Counted from the stretch's first letter, positions 25,480 to 33,978 are shown. The stretch: 64,000 nt of DNA from Streptomyces luomodiensis (GCF_031679605.1 NZ_CP117522.1:3844001-3908000); one strand, 5' to 3'. The notes: generated by a model from the sequence alone, not told the origin. A program made the numbers and translations.

Positions 25480-26817
25480 TCAGCCGTCACGGCCTGGGTC
25501 CGTGAGCCGGGTCACGGCCATGACCGCCTCGTCCGGGCCGGGCATCCCGAGCGTCTCCCGGCGCAGGGCGTGCGCCGCCGCGGCGTACGAGGGCTGCTCC
25601 AGCAGCGCGAAGAGATCCAGGGCCAGCCGGGCGCCCGCCGCCCGCGCCCCGCGCTGGGTACCGTCGAGGGCGTCCGCGGGCAGATACATCCCGGCGCCCA
25701 CCCTGGCCAGCCGCGCCCCGTTGAGCTGGTGCTCGAGGCGGGGCGCGACGACCAACTGCGGCACCCCGGCGATGGCGGCGGCCAGCACCGCCGCACCCCC
25801 GCCCTGGTGGAGCAGGGCCCGGCAGCCCGGCAGCACCCGGTGCAGCGGCCCGGCGGGCGGCTGCCCATCGGCGGCGCTACCGACCCGGACGACCTCCACG
25901 CCCCGCGCCTCGGCGACCCGCAGCGCGGCCCGTACGGCGTCCGGCGGACCACCGGTGTCCTCCCAAGCGGCACATACCCGCACCGGCCCGGAGCGCCTGG
26001 GACCGCCCCGCGCGACGACGCGGCGCGCGGGGTGCGGCAGGGCACGGCGGCCCCCGTACGGCGACGGCGTCTCGGGCGATGACGGCGAACCGTCGTACGG
26101 CGTCGAACCGCCCCGCGACGGCGAACCGCCCCGCGACGCCGGACCGCCCCGCGACGCCGGGCCATCCTGCGGCGACGAACCGTCGTGCCAGACGAAACGC
26201 ACCGGCAGCCGCCGTGCCCGCGAGGGCAGGGCGAGGCTCGGCGGGCAGGGGTCGAGCCACAGATCGGGCTCACGCTCCGGGTCGGCACCGTAGCGCCGCA
26301 TCAGACGGGCGTAGCCGGGCAGCGGCGGGCCCTCCAGCCGCTGCCGGTCCAGCCGCAGGACGGCCGCGCTCCCCCACAGCTGGCCGACCGCGGGCACCCC
26401 CAGCGCCCCCGCGGCCACCGTGCCCGCGTACGCGCTCGCGTCATGCACCACCAGCTCCGGCTGCCAGCAGCGGGCGAAGGCCACCAGGCCCTGGGCCATC
26501 GCCTCGGCGATCCGCACCTGCCGATCGCCGAACGCGCGCAGCACACCGTGTTGCTCCGGGGTGAGGGCGGCGGGCCGCACCGGCCAGTCCGCCGGCCAGA
26601 TGCCGCGCGGCCGCCGTGCCGCGTCCGGCGCCCTGACCACCGCGGCGGGCAGGGCGCAGATCTGCACCGGCACCAGCCCGGCCCGTGCGACGGCCGCCGC
26701 GCATTCGGACGGCACCGCGACCCGCACCTGGTGCCCCGCCCCGACCAGGGCACGCGCCAGCGGCACCATGGGGACGAGATGGGCGCCCGAGGCCCAGGTC
26801 GTGAACAGGACGCGCAC
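25480..26817 (-). CDS. GT1-type (UDPGT/macrolide) glycosyltransferase
   Basis: A 445-residue GT-B enzyme. The N-terminus VRVLFTTWASGAHLVPMVPLARAL is the acceptor-domain start of natural-product glycosyltransferases. The C-terminal donor signature is LHQGGGAAVLAAAIAGVPQLVVAPRLEHQLNGARL. Between the domains (about 215-250) is an inserted repeat of the hexapeptide GPASRG and variants, 18 bases per unit. GTG 26817 has GGGAGG upstream. It probably glycosylates a small-molecule acceptor; whether that is the product of the nearby RiPP locus is unknown. Confidence 0.85.
   Translation of the reverse strand: MRVLFTTWASGAHLVPMVPLARALVGAGHQVRVAVPSECAAAVARAGLVPVQICALPAAVVRAPDAARRPRGIWPADWPVRPAALTPEQHGVLRAFGDRQVRIAEAMAQGLVAFARCWQPELVVHDASAYAGTVAAGALGVPAVGQLWGSAAVLRLDRQRLEGPPLPGYARLMRRYGADPEREPDLWLDPCPPSLALPSRARRLPVRFVWHDGSSPQDGPASRGGPASRGGSPSRGGSTPYDGSPSSPETPSPYGGRRALPHPARRVVARGGPRRSGPVRVCAAWEDTGGPPDAVRAALRVAEARGVEVVRVGSAADGQPPAGPLHRVLPGCRALLHQGGGAAVLAAAIAGVPQLVVAPRLEHQLNGARLARVGAGMYLPADALDGTQRGARAAGARLALDLFALLEQPSYAAAAHALRRETLGMPGPDEAVMAVTRLTDPGRDG
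26088..26180 (-). repeat. 18-nt tandem repeats in the glycosyltransferase linker
   Basis: About four degenerate in-frame units (centre ACCGCCCCGCGACGCCGG on the + strand) encode GPASRG-like hexapeptides. Confidence 0.75.
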
Positions 26818-26944
26818 GGTCACCTCCCGCAGAGGTCGAACCGGCCGGACCGACACGTCCGGCCGATGAAGCCGATGAAGCCGATGGAGCCGTTGAAGCC
26901 GATGGACAGGACGCCGAGCCGACCCACCGCGTCCCTCGGCGGGT

Positions 26945-27652
26945 TCAGCGGCGTCCCACGAGCGTCAGCGCTTCGCCGGTGATCGTGGCGTTGGCCGCCG
27001 AGCACAGGAAGAGCAGGGTGCGGGCGATGTCCTCGGGCGTGGCGGGCGGTCGGCCGGGCGGCGGGGGCGCCGGGCATACGGCGTTGACCAGCACTCCGTC
27101 GCCGCCTACCTCCGCCACCAGACCGCGGGCCAGACCGTGCAGCCCGGCCCTGGCCACCGCGTGGAACTCGGCCCCGCGGTCGCCGCCCGCCGCCCGCGGC
27201 GAGGCCACCAGCGCGATCCGGCCCCAGCCGCGCTTGCGCATCCCGGCGACGGCCCACTGGACGGTGCGGATCGCGGGCGCGAAGCCGTCGGCCACGAGCG
27301 GCAGCCAGTGCTCCTCCCGTACGTCCTCGAACCGGGCGTGCGGTTCGAGCCGGGGGTCCTCCCGCCGGGCGTTCGCCACCAGCACGTCCAGTCCGCCCCA
27401 GCGGTCCTCGACGGCGGCCACGACCCAGCGCGGCGACGCGGAGTCCTCCAAGGCGTACGGCACGGCGAAGGCCCGGCTCCGGTCCGGGCCGGACAGCTCG
27501 GCGGCAAGTGCCTCGGCGGCCTCGCGGCGGTGCCGGAAGGCGAGCGCGACCCGGGCGCCCTGCGCCGCGAAGGCGCGTGCGGCGGCCCGGCCGATGGCCC
27601 CGGTGGCCCCGGTGACCAGGACCGTGCGCCCCTCCAGACCGAGCTCCATCAT
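26945..27652 (-). CDS. SDR-family protein with altered catalytic residues
   Basis: A 235-residue Rossmann-fold short-chain dehydrogenase/reductase. The cofactor motif TGATGAIG (14-21) and Asn94 (VANA) are intact, as is the catalytic-serine position S151. Where active SDRs have YxxxK, this protein reads H164-AVA-R168 just before AGLHGLARGL: Tyr is replaced by His and Lys by Arg. It may be catalytically changed or non-catalytic. It is probably co-transcribed with the glycosyltransferase downstream; the 127-base gap contains a short GATGAAGCC repeat at 26864-26905. Confidence 0.85.
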   Translation of the reverse strand: MMELGLEGRTVLVTGATGAIGRAAARAFAAQGARVALAFRHRREAAEALAAELSGPDRSRAFAVPYALEDSASPRWVVAAVEDRWGGLDVLVANARREDPRLEPHARFEDVREEHWLPLVADGFAPAIRTVQWAVAGMRKRGWGRIALVASPRAAGGDRGAEFHAVARAGLHGLARGLVAEVGGDGVLVNAVCPAPPPPGRPPATPEDIARTLLFLCSAANATITGEALTLVGRR

Positions 27653-27755
27653 GGGCGCTCCTCGCGGTCGTTCCCACTGAGAAGGCCATGGTCGCCGCCG
27701 TGACTCGAGCCCGCCTCGACCCGCGCCCGAGCCTGTCCGGGAGACCGCTCGGCCG

Positions 27756-28712
27756 CTATCCGCCGTTCCGCTGGAAGGCGGCGCGGTAGCTGTGCGGGCT
27801 GGTGCCGACGACGCGCTTGAAGCGGTCCCGGAAGGAGGTGGGCGAGCCGAATCCGACCTGGCCGGCGATGCGCTCGACCGGATGGTCGGTGACCTCCAGC
27901 AGATACTGCGCCTGACGGATCCGGGCGCGGTGCAGCCACTGGAGCGGGGTGGTTCCGGTGTGCTCCCGGAAGCGGCGGTTGAGGGTGCGGGTGCTCATGC
28001 CGACGTGGGCGGCGATCTCGGCGAGGGTGAGGTCCCGTCCGGCGTTGTCCTCCAGCCACCGCAGCAAAGGTTCGAAAAGCGACCCGCGCGGTACGGGCGG
28101 CTGGTCGTGGACGATGAACTGGGCCTGTCCGCCCTCCCGTTCCAGGGGCATCACGGACAGCCGTGCGGCGTCGGCGGCCACGGCGGAGCCGTGGTCGCGC
28201 CGGATCAGGTGCAGACACAGGTCGAGCCCGGCCGCGGCGCCCGCCGAGGTGAGGATCTGGCCGTTGTCCACATAGAGCACGTCCGGGTCGACCTCGATCT
28301 TCGGATGGAGCTCGGCGAGCAGCGGGGCGGCGGCCCAGTGCGTGGTGGCGCGGAGTCCGTCGAGCAGTCCGGTGGCGGCGAGCACGAAGGCCCCGGAGCA
28401 GATCGAGGCGATCCGGGTGCCCCGCTCGGCCGCGTCCCGCAGCGCGTCGGCCGCCTCGGCGGGGAGCGGGAGCAGGGGGTCGGCGCGGCCGGGCACGAAG
28501 ACGGTGTCGGCCTCGGCGAGCGCCTCCAGCCCGTACGGCGCCTGGAGGGTGAACGCCCCCGCGTCGACGGTGGGGGTGGGGGCGCAGACCCGGATCCGGT
28601 ACGGCGCCCGGCCGTCGGGCAGCCGGGTGCGGGTGAACACCTCGATCGGGGTGGCCAGATCAGGGGCGATGACCTGGTCCAGCGCCAGGATCACGATGGT
28701 GTGCATGGCCAC
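27756..28712 (-). CDS. GlxA-type AraC-family regulator (DJ-1/PfpI plus HTH)
   Basis: A 318-residue regulator. The N-terminal DJ-1/PfpI-like domain (about 1-180) has the nucleophile-elbow-like ICSGAFVLAATGLLDG. The C-terminal AraC/XylS domain (about 215-315) has two HTHs (LAEIAAHVGMSTRTLNRRF; VERIAGQVGFGSPTSFRDRFKRVVGTSPHSYRAAF). Starts at 28712 or 28706 are equivalent. It reads toward the SDR gene 104 bases on and may control it or act autonomously. Confidence 0.92.
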   Translation of the reverse strand: MAMHTIVILALDQVIAPDLATPIEVFTRTRLPDGRAPYRIRVCAPTPTVDAGAFTLQAPYGLEALAEADTVFVPGRADPLLPLPAEAADALRDAAERGTRIASICSGAFVLAATGLLDGLRATTHWAAAPLLAELHPKIEVDPDVLYVDNGQILTSAGAAAGLDLCLHLIRRDHGSAVAADAARLSVMPLEREGGQAQFIVHDQPPVPRGSLFEPLLRWLEDNAGRDLTLAEIAAHVGMSTRTLNRRFREHTGTTPLQWLHRARIRQAQYLLEVTDHPVERIAGQVGFGSPTSFRDRFKRVVGTSPHSYRAAFQRNGG

Positions 28713-28790
28713 AATCTAGGCCGCACGGCGAAAGGCGCCGCAGCCGGGTGGCGAAAAGCATGTGGACGCTCCATTCCAGCCATCCCGGTG

Positions 28791-30026
28791 TCAGGTCCGG
28801 CCGCACATCCCCGCGTCGGCGATGCGGATCGACGGATTGCCGTAGGCCATGCGCTGGAGAACCTTGCGATAGAGCGGCGTACGGCGCAGCGCCCGCGCGA
28901 GGCGGGGGCGCACCCGGGTGGTGAACGTGCCGCGCGAGAGGATCGCCCGGCTCTGGAGGGTCTGCATCCGCATCACCGCCGCGATGTCCGGGCCGCGCCG
29001 CCGCTCGAACTCCGCCAGCCGCTCGGCGCAGGTGTCGCCCTCGGCCAGCGCACGGACCAGCAGGGGGTGCAGCACCACCGCGTCCTGCACCGCGAGGTTG
29101 ATGCCCTGGGCGCCGATCGGGCTGTGAGTGTGGGCGGCGTCGCCGATCAGCACCAGCCCGTCGGCGGCCCAGCGCTCGGCGCGTGCGGAGAAGACGTCGA
29201 GCACGCCGAGGTCGGCGGGGCCCCGGATCTGATCGCGGATCAGCGTGGCGTACTGCGGCACGGCACGCGCCAGCCGCTCCTTGACGTGGTCGGGGCCGAG
29301 GGCGGCGAGATGGCGGTAGCGCCGGTGCGGCAGCGTCCAGCCGATCTGGATGCGGTCCGGCCAGGAGCCGTAGACCAGCACCGGGCCGCCGCCGGTACGG
29401 AACACCCGCACATCGCGGACCGGCGGCTCCCCCCGGCGCGCGATGAGCGTGCACCACAGCACATCCTGGGCGAACGGCTCGGCGCGGCCCGCTCCGATGC
29501 CCGCCAGCCGCCGGATGCGCGAGCACCGGCCGTCCGCGCCGACGACGACCCGGGCCCGTACGACACAGCGGCCCTGCGGTCCTTCGGCGATCACCCCGAC
29601 GACCGTCCCGTCCCGCCGCAGCAGCCCGTCGGCCCGCCGGCCGGGCAGATAGCGGAAGCCGGGCGAGCGGCGGCAGCGGGTGAGGAGCTCGTCCAGCAGA
29701 TGCGGGCGCGGAACGCTCAACAGGTGGTCGTGGGGAGCCGGAAGCAGCCGGTAGTCGGCCTCCAGCAGCACCCGATCGCCTTCGATCACCAGGAACCGGT
29801 CGTGCTGATGGGCGCCGCGGGCACGTGCCCCGTCGAGCACATCGAGCGCGTCCAACAGCGCCATCGCGCCGGGCTGGAGGATTTCACCGCGGAACGCGCG
29901 CTGATGCGCGCGGGCGCGCTCCACCACGGTCACCCGAGCCCCCGAGCGCAGCATCAGCAGCGCCAGCACCAGACCTGCCGGGCCGCCCCCGACCACGCAC
30001 ACATCGGTGTCGATCTCGCGCATCAT
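28791..30026 (-). CDS. FAD-dependent monooxygenase (PHBH fold)
   Basis: A 411-residue group A flavin hydroxylase. The Rossmann motif GGGPAG lies at 13-18, the DG motif in VVVGADGRCSRIRR, and the GD motif in LVLIGDAAHTHSPIGAQGINLAVQDA. No transmembrane segment is present. Such enzymes hydroxylate aromatic or polyketide-like substrates using NAD(P)H. It lies between the GlxA regulator and the SARP gene on the same strand, so it could be a tailoring enzyme of a local pathway. The substrate is unknown. Confidence 0.9.
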   Translation of the reverse strand: MMREIDTDVCVVGGGPAGLVLALLMLRSGARVTVVERARAHQRAFRGEILQPGAMALLDALDVLDGARARGAHQHDRFLVIEGDRVLLEADYRLLPAPHDHLLSVPRPHLLDELLTRCRRSPGFRYLPGRRADGLLRRDGTVVGVIAEGPQGRCVVRARVVVGADGRCSRIRRLAGIGAGRAEPFAQDVLWCTLIARRGEPPVRDVRVFRTGGGPVLVYGSWPDRIQIGWTLPHRRYRHLAALGPDHVKERLARAVPQYATLIRDQIRGPADLGVLDVFSARAERWAADGLVLIGDAAHTHSPIGAQGINLAVQDAVVLHPLLVRALAEGDTCAERLAEFERRRGPDIAAVMRMQTLQSRAILSRGTFTTRVRPRLARALRRTPLYRKVLQRMAYGNPSIRIADAGMCGRT

Positions 30027-30101
30027 CGCGCCTCCTGCGGGTCGGGCTCCAGGGCATGGACATCGGGCGCTGCGACACCCCTGGAGGCGTTACGAACACG
30101 C

Positions 30102-30147
30102 CACGGCTCCGCTTGCCCGCGCGGGGGGATCGGGCAGCGGAGCCGTG
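30102..30147 (-). terminator. Hairpin downstream of the SARP gene
   Basis: A 17-bp stem with one bulged base (30102-30119 with 30131-30147) lies 228 bases beyond the SARP stop. It probably ends the SARP transcript before the monooxygenase gene. The rest of 30027-30374 holds no gene but is strikingly G-rich (see next entry). Confidence 0.6.
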
Positions 30148-30239
30148 ACAAGCCCGGCTGAAGGGCGGCGCCGGGCGTTCAGGGGAGGGATTTCGCCGGA
30201 CGGGGACGGCTGGTACGGGACTCCCGGCGAGGACGGTAT

Positions 30240-30315
30240 CGGGGGGATCGGGGCTTCCGGAGATTCGGGGGATCGGGAGGATCGGGACTTTGGGGTCGGG
30301 GCTTCGGGGCTCTGC
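30240..30315 (+). repeat. G-run array, potential G-quadruplex
   Basis: At least eight runs of three or more G in 75 bases on the + strand, separated mostly by loops of up to ten bases (GGGGATCGGGG type), in the non-coding stretch after the SARP gene. Confidence 0.6.
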
Positions 30316-30374
30316 GGTATCGATGCCGGCCTGCGGGCCACCGGCTGCGGGTCGTGGGCTACCGGGCGGTGGAT

Positions 30375-31199
30375 CTATGCGGCGAACAGGTCGAGCACCG
30401 GGCGGCGCCAGTGACCGTCCACGTCCAGGTCGAGGGCCGGGTCGGAGGCGAGCACCGCCTGCTGGAGCTTCTGGAGCCGCGGCGACGGCTCGAGGCCGAG
30501 GTCCTCGACCAGTCTGGCGCGCAGCCCCTGGTAGACCTCCAACGCCTGCCAGGGGCGGCCCGCGCGGTAGAGGGCGGCCATGCACTGGGCGTGCAGCCCC
30601 TCGTGCAGCGGATGACGGGCGGTCAGCTCGGTCAGCTCGGTGAGCAGCTCGGCATGGCGGCCCAGCCGCAGATCGGCCTCGATACGGCGCTCCAGGACCC
30701 CGAGCCGGCTCTCCTCCAGCCGGGCCAGCTCGATTTCCAGGACCGGTCCGACCTTCACGTCCACCAGCGCCGGACCGCGCCAGACGGCCAGCGCCTCGCG
30801 CAGCAGCAGGGACGCCTGGACATCGTCCCCGGCGTCCAGGGCCTCCCGCCCCGCCGCCACCAGCCGGTCGTACTCATGGATGTCCACCGCGCCCGGCTGG
30901 GCCTCCAGCACATATCCGCCGTAACGCGTGGCCAGCACGTCCTTGGAAGCCTGCGGGGCCTGCGGGCCATAGGCGGCGGCCAGCCTGCGGCGCAACTGGA
31001 GGATGTAGGTCTGCAAAGTGGTGAGCGCGCTGCGCGGCATCTGCGTGCCCCAGATTTCCTCCATAAGAGTGGGCACCGGCAGCATCTGGTTGGCGTAGAC
31101 GGAAAGCAGTGCAAGGATCTGGCGCGGCTTGCCCGCGCTGGGCACGATCGACTGACCGCACGCCTCGACGCTCAGCGGCCCCAACACCTTGATGTCCAT
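30375..31199 (-). CDS. SARP-family pathway activator
   Basis: A 274-residue Streptomyces antibiotic regulatory protein. An OmpR-like winged helix (about 1-95; TLQTYILQLRRRL is typical) is followed by the bacterial transcriptional activation domain (about 100-255; YDRLVAAGREALDAGD, ending VEDLGLEPSPRLQKL). No AfsR-type ATPase follows, so it is a small cluster-situated SARP. It is divergent from the RiPP precursor gene with a 183-base shared promoter region, which makes it the likely activator of that gene. GGAGG precedes ATG 31199. Confidence 0.93.
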   Translation of the reverse strand: MDIKVLGPLSVEACGQSIVPSAGKPRQILALLSVYANQMLPVPTLMEEIWGTQMPRSALTTLQTYILQLRRRLAAAYGPQAPQASKDVLATRYGGYVLEAQPGAVDIHEYDRLVAAGREALDAGDDVQASLLLREALAVWRGPALVDVKVGPVLEIELARLEESRLGVLERRIEADLRLGRHAELLTELTELTARHPLHEGLHAQCMAALYRAGRPWQALEVYQGLRARLVEDLGLEPSPRLQKLQQAVLASDPALDLDVDGHWRRPVLDLFAA

Positions 31200-31211
31200 G
31201 GTCGTGTACCT

Positions 31212-31230
31212 CCGTCAACGGTCCGTCAAG
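31212..31230. promoter_or_regulatory. Candidate SARP direct repeat
   Basis: CCGTCAAC and CCGTCAAG are spaced exactly 11 bases apart (one helical turn), as in known SARP sites. They lie 13-31 bases upstream of the SARP start and overlap its ribosome site, suggesting autoregulation. Confidence 0.45.
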
Positions 31231-31382
31231 TGCCTCCTGGCCGCGCGGCCCTGCCACCGAGGCATCTAAGAGCCTCGCTTGTGGACGACCTGTGCGGCCA
31301 GTGCCGGAATAACGAACTCGATATGAGTTCCAGAGCGCCGATCCATGACAAATTCACACCCCTGGCGATGAGAGAGTCCGCG

Positions 31383-31601
31383 ATGATCGATACGCCCGTC
31401 CCCCATGAGCCCACGAGCCCCGCCGGTCCTGCTCGTTCCGCCGCGATCACCGGGATCACCGACATCACCGGGATCACCGGGACCGCCGAGGCCGTTCCTC
31501 CGCCCGCCGAGTACGACGACCTGGTCATCGAGGACCTCTCCGACGCCGCCTGGCCCATCGGCGCGCCCGGCATCTGCATCTGCACCGTCGGCGCCGAATG
31601 A
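31383..31601 (+). CDS. Candidate azol(in)e RiPP (TOMM) precursor peptide
   Basis: A 72-residue peptide. The leader is acidic near its end (EYDDLVIEDLSD, 43-54), typical of peptides recognised by E1-like/YcaO enzymes, and contains an Ile-Thr-Gly/Asp repeat (22-33). The putative core is the C-terminus after AAWPIGAP: G63-I-C-I-C-T-V-G-A-E72. C65, C67 and T68 are the only heterocyclisable residues there. The stop lies seven bases before the cyclodehydratase start. ATG 31383 follows GAGAG; ATG 31368 would add five residues. The role is inferred from size, composition and neighbour; I do not recognise a named family. Confidence 0.75.
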   Translation: MIDTPVPHEPTSPAGPARSAAITGITDITGITGTAEAVPPPAEYDDLVIEDLSDAAWPIGAPGICICTVGAE

Positions 31602-31608
31602 CCGGCCG

Positions 31609-33978
31609 ATGACCGGCGAACTGGGCTTCACACCACATCTGCGGGTCGAGCCGGTGCCGGGCGAGGCCGTCTATCTCGTCTCCGAGCACGGGGTCACGGC
31701 GCTGCACGGGCGGGCGATCGCCGCGCTCGCGCCGCTGCTCGACGGGTCGAGGGATCTCGCCCACATCCTCACCGAGGCCGCCGCGCCCGCCCGCGCGGCC
31801 GACGGCCCGCCCGGCGCGGTCCCGGCCGGGCAGGCCGAGCGCGTCATCGCCCGCCTCCGCGCGGCCGGGCTGGTCTCCGAGCGGGTGCGCTCCGCCACCC
31901 CCGAGGAGGCGTACTGGGAGCTGGCCGGGCTGGGCACCGTCGGCGGCTCCGCCCCGGCCCCCGTGCCTCCGGCGTCCCGTCCCGCCGTGGCCGCCGTGGT
32001 CCTCGGCTCGGCCGACCCGGGCGAGGTGGTCCGGGCGCTGCGCGCCGCGGGGCTGAGGACCGCGGAGGCGAGGACCGCGGCGGCGGAGGGGGAGGCGGCG
32101 GACGGCGATCCGGCAACCCCGGGGGTCCCTACCCCTAGACGAGAGATATGTCAAATCGCCTCCCGTCAACATGACGCCGCAGAACTCACCCTTGTGGTGT
32201 GCGATGACTACCTCGATCCCCGGCTCGCCGCCGTGGACGCCGCGCACCGCGCCGCCGGACGTCGCTGGCTGCCCGTCAAACCGGTGGGCACCCAGGCGTG
32301 GCTGGGTCCGTTCCTCGGCGCCCCCGACGACCCGTGCTGGGCCTGTCTGGCCGACCGGCTGTGGCGCGGGCGGCAGGCCGAGGCGTATCTCCAGCGCCGG
32401 CTCGGCCGGCCCGGCCCGGTGCCGCGCCCGCCCGCCTCACTGCCCGCGAGCCGCGCCGCCGCGCTCCAGCTGGCCGCGCTGGAGGCCGCCAAGTGGCTGG
32501 CCGGGCACCGGCATCCGGGCCAGCGGGCGCTGCGCACCCTGGACAGCCTCACCGCCACCGTGGACCGCCATCCGCTGTCCCGCCGTCCGCAGTGCCCCGG
32601 CTGTGGCGACCCCGCGCTGGTCGCGGCCCGGATACGGGCGCCCCTGGCGCTGCCGTCGCGGCAGGAGCCGCTGCCCGAGACCGACACCGACATCTCGCCG
32701 CGCGAGATCATGGAGCGCTACGGACATCTGGTGGACCCCCTCACCGGGCTGATCACCGAGATCCGCCGCGATCCGCGCGGCCCCGCCGTCCTCAACTGCT
32801 TCCACGCGCGCCACCCGTCGTACGCCGCAGCGGGCCCTGTGCGCGGCCTGGACGCCGTAAGGGCCGGGCTGCGGGCGGCCGCCCATGGTAAGGGCCGCAC
32901 CGCCGAACAGGCGCGGGCGAGCGCGCTGTGCGAGGCCCTGGAGCACTACAGCGGCCATTTCCAGGGGGACGAGCCGCGGCAGCGCGCCCGTTACCGCGAT
33001 CTGTGCCCGGACGACGCGGTGCACCCGGACACCGTCCAGCTCTTCGACCCGCGCCAGTTCCGGGACCGGGCCCTCCCCGCGCGCCACCGGATCCACGATC
33101 CGTTCGACGAGGACGCGGAGCTCGACTGGACCCCGGTGTGGTCGCTCACCGCCGAGCGCCACCGGCTGCTGCCCACCGCGCTGCTGTATTACGGCGCTCC
33201 GCAGCCCCCCGGCCGCCGGTGCTGCCGGGCGGACTCCAATGGCGCGGCGGCCGGCGGCACGCTGGCCGCCGCCGTGGTACGCGGCTTCCTGGAGCTGGTG
33301 GAACGGGACGCGGTCGCCCTGTGGTGGTACAACCGCACCCGTCAGCCCGCCGTGGCCCTCGACGCCTTCGACGACCCGTGGCTCGCCGAAGTGCGCGCCG
33401 CCCACCGGGGCGTGCGGCGCGAGGTGTGGGCCCTTGACCTCACTACGGACTTCGGCATCCCGGTGGTCGCCGCGCTCTCCCGGCGCGTCGACAAGCCCGC
33501 CGAGGACATCACCCTCGGTTTCGGCGCCCACTTCGACCGGCACACCGCGCTGTGCCACGCCTTCGCCGAGCTCAACCAGATGCTTCCGGCGGTGGTCGAG
33601 GCCCGTGCCGACGGCGGGGGTTACGGCGCCGCCGAGCCCGAGGCGCTGCGCTGGTTCCGTACCGCGACCCTCGCCGGCCAGCCCTATCTGGCGCCCGATC
33701 CGGCCGCCTTACCGCCACCACGGATATCCGGCCCCCCTCAGGGCGGCGCACTGGCCGCCGTGAGGGAGTCGGTGCGCCGGCGCGGGATGGAGTTGCTGGT
33801 GCTGGACCAGACCCGGCCGGATGTGGGCCTGCCGGTGGTCAAGGTGCTGGTGCCCGGGATGCGCCCGCACTGGGCCCGGTTCGCGCCCGGCCGGCTCTTC
33901 GACGTCCCGGTGGCGCTCGGCCGGCTGCCGGGGCCCACGCTCTATGCGGACCTCAACCCGATTCCGTTTTTCCTGTGA
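31609..33978 (+). CDS. Fused TOMM cyclodehydratase (E1-like plus YcaO)
   Basis: A 789-residue enzyme that would convert Cys/Ser/Thr of the precursor to azolines with ATP. The N-terminal half (about 1-350) is E1-like with the leader-binding region; CWAC (243-246) and CPGC (329-332) are the structural zinc tetracysteine. The YcaO domain (about 360-789) keeps its ATP-binding motifs: RASALCEALEHYSGHF, RADSNGAAAGGTLAAAVV with FLELVERDA, and the AHFDRHTALCHAFAELNQ block. The C-terminus NPIPFFL fits the Pro-rich tail of cyclodehydratases. Codon 701 (33709-33711) is TTA, so the pathway may depend on bldA. No flavin dehydrogenase of the azoline-to-azole type is adjacent. Confidence 0.9.
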   Translation: MTGELGFTPHLRVEPVPGEAVYLVSEHGVTALHGRAIAALAPLLDGSRDLAHILTEAAAPARAADGPPGAVPAGQAERVIARLRAAGLVSERVRSATPEEAYWELAGLGTVGGSAPAPVPPASRPAVAAVVLGSADPGEVVRALRAAGLRTAEARTAAAEGEAADGDPATPGVPTPRREICQIASRQHDAAELTLVVCDDYLDPRLAAVDAAHRAAGRRWLPVKPVGTQAWLGPFLGAPDDPCWACLADRLWRGRQAEAYLQRRLGRPGPVPRPPASLPASRAAALQLAALEAAKWLAGHRHPGQRALRTLDSLTATVDRHPLSRRPQCPGCGDPALVAARIRAPLALPSRQEPLPETDTDISPREIMERYGHLVDPLTGLITEIRRDPRGPAVLNCFHARHPSYAAAGPVRGLDAVRAGLRAAAHGKGRTAEQARASALCEALEHYSGHFQGDEPRQRARYRDLCPDDAVHPDTVQLFDPRQFRDRALPARHRIHDPFDEDAELDWTPVWSLTAERHRLLPTALLYYGAPQPPGRRCCRADSNGAAAGGTLAAAVVRGFLELVERDAVALWWYNRTRQPAVALDAFDDPWLAEVRAAHRGVRREVWALDLTTDFGIPVVAALSRRVDKPAEDITLGFGAHFDRHTALCHAFAELNQMLPAVVEARADGGGYGAAEPEALRWFRTATLAGQPYLAPDPAALPPPRISGPPQGGALAAVRESVRRRGMELLVLDQTRPDVGLPVVKVLVPGMRPHWARFAPGRLFDVPVALGRLPGPTLYADLNPIPFFL

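Noticed and set aside
31200..31382. A second precursor peptide between the SARP and RiPP genes
   Set aside because: Short frames are present but none has a ribosome site and a Cys/Ser/Thr-rich C-terminus.
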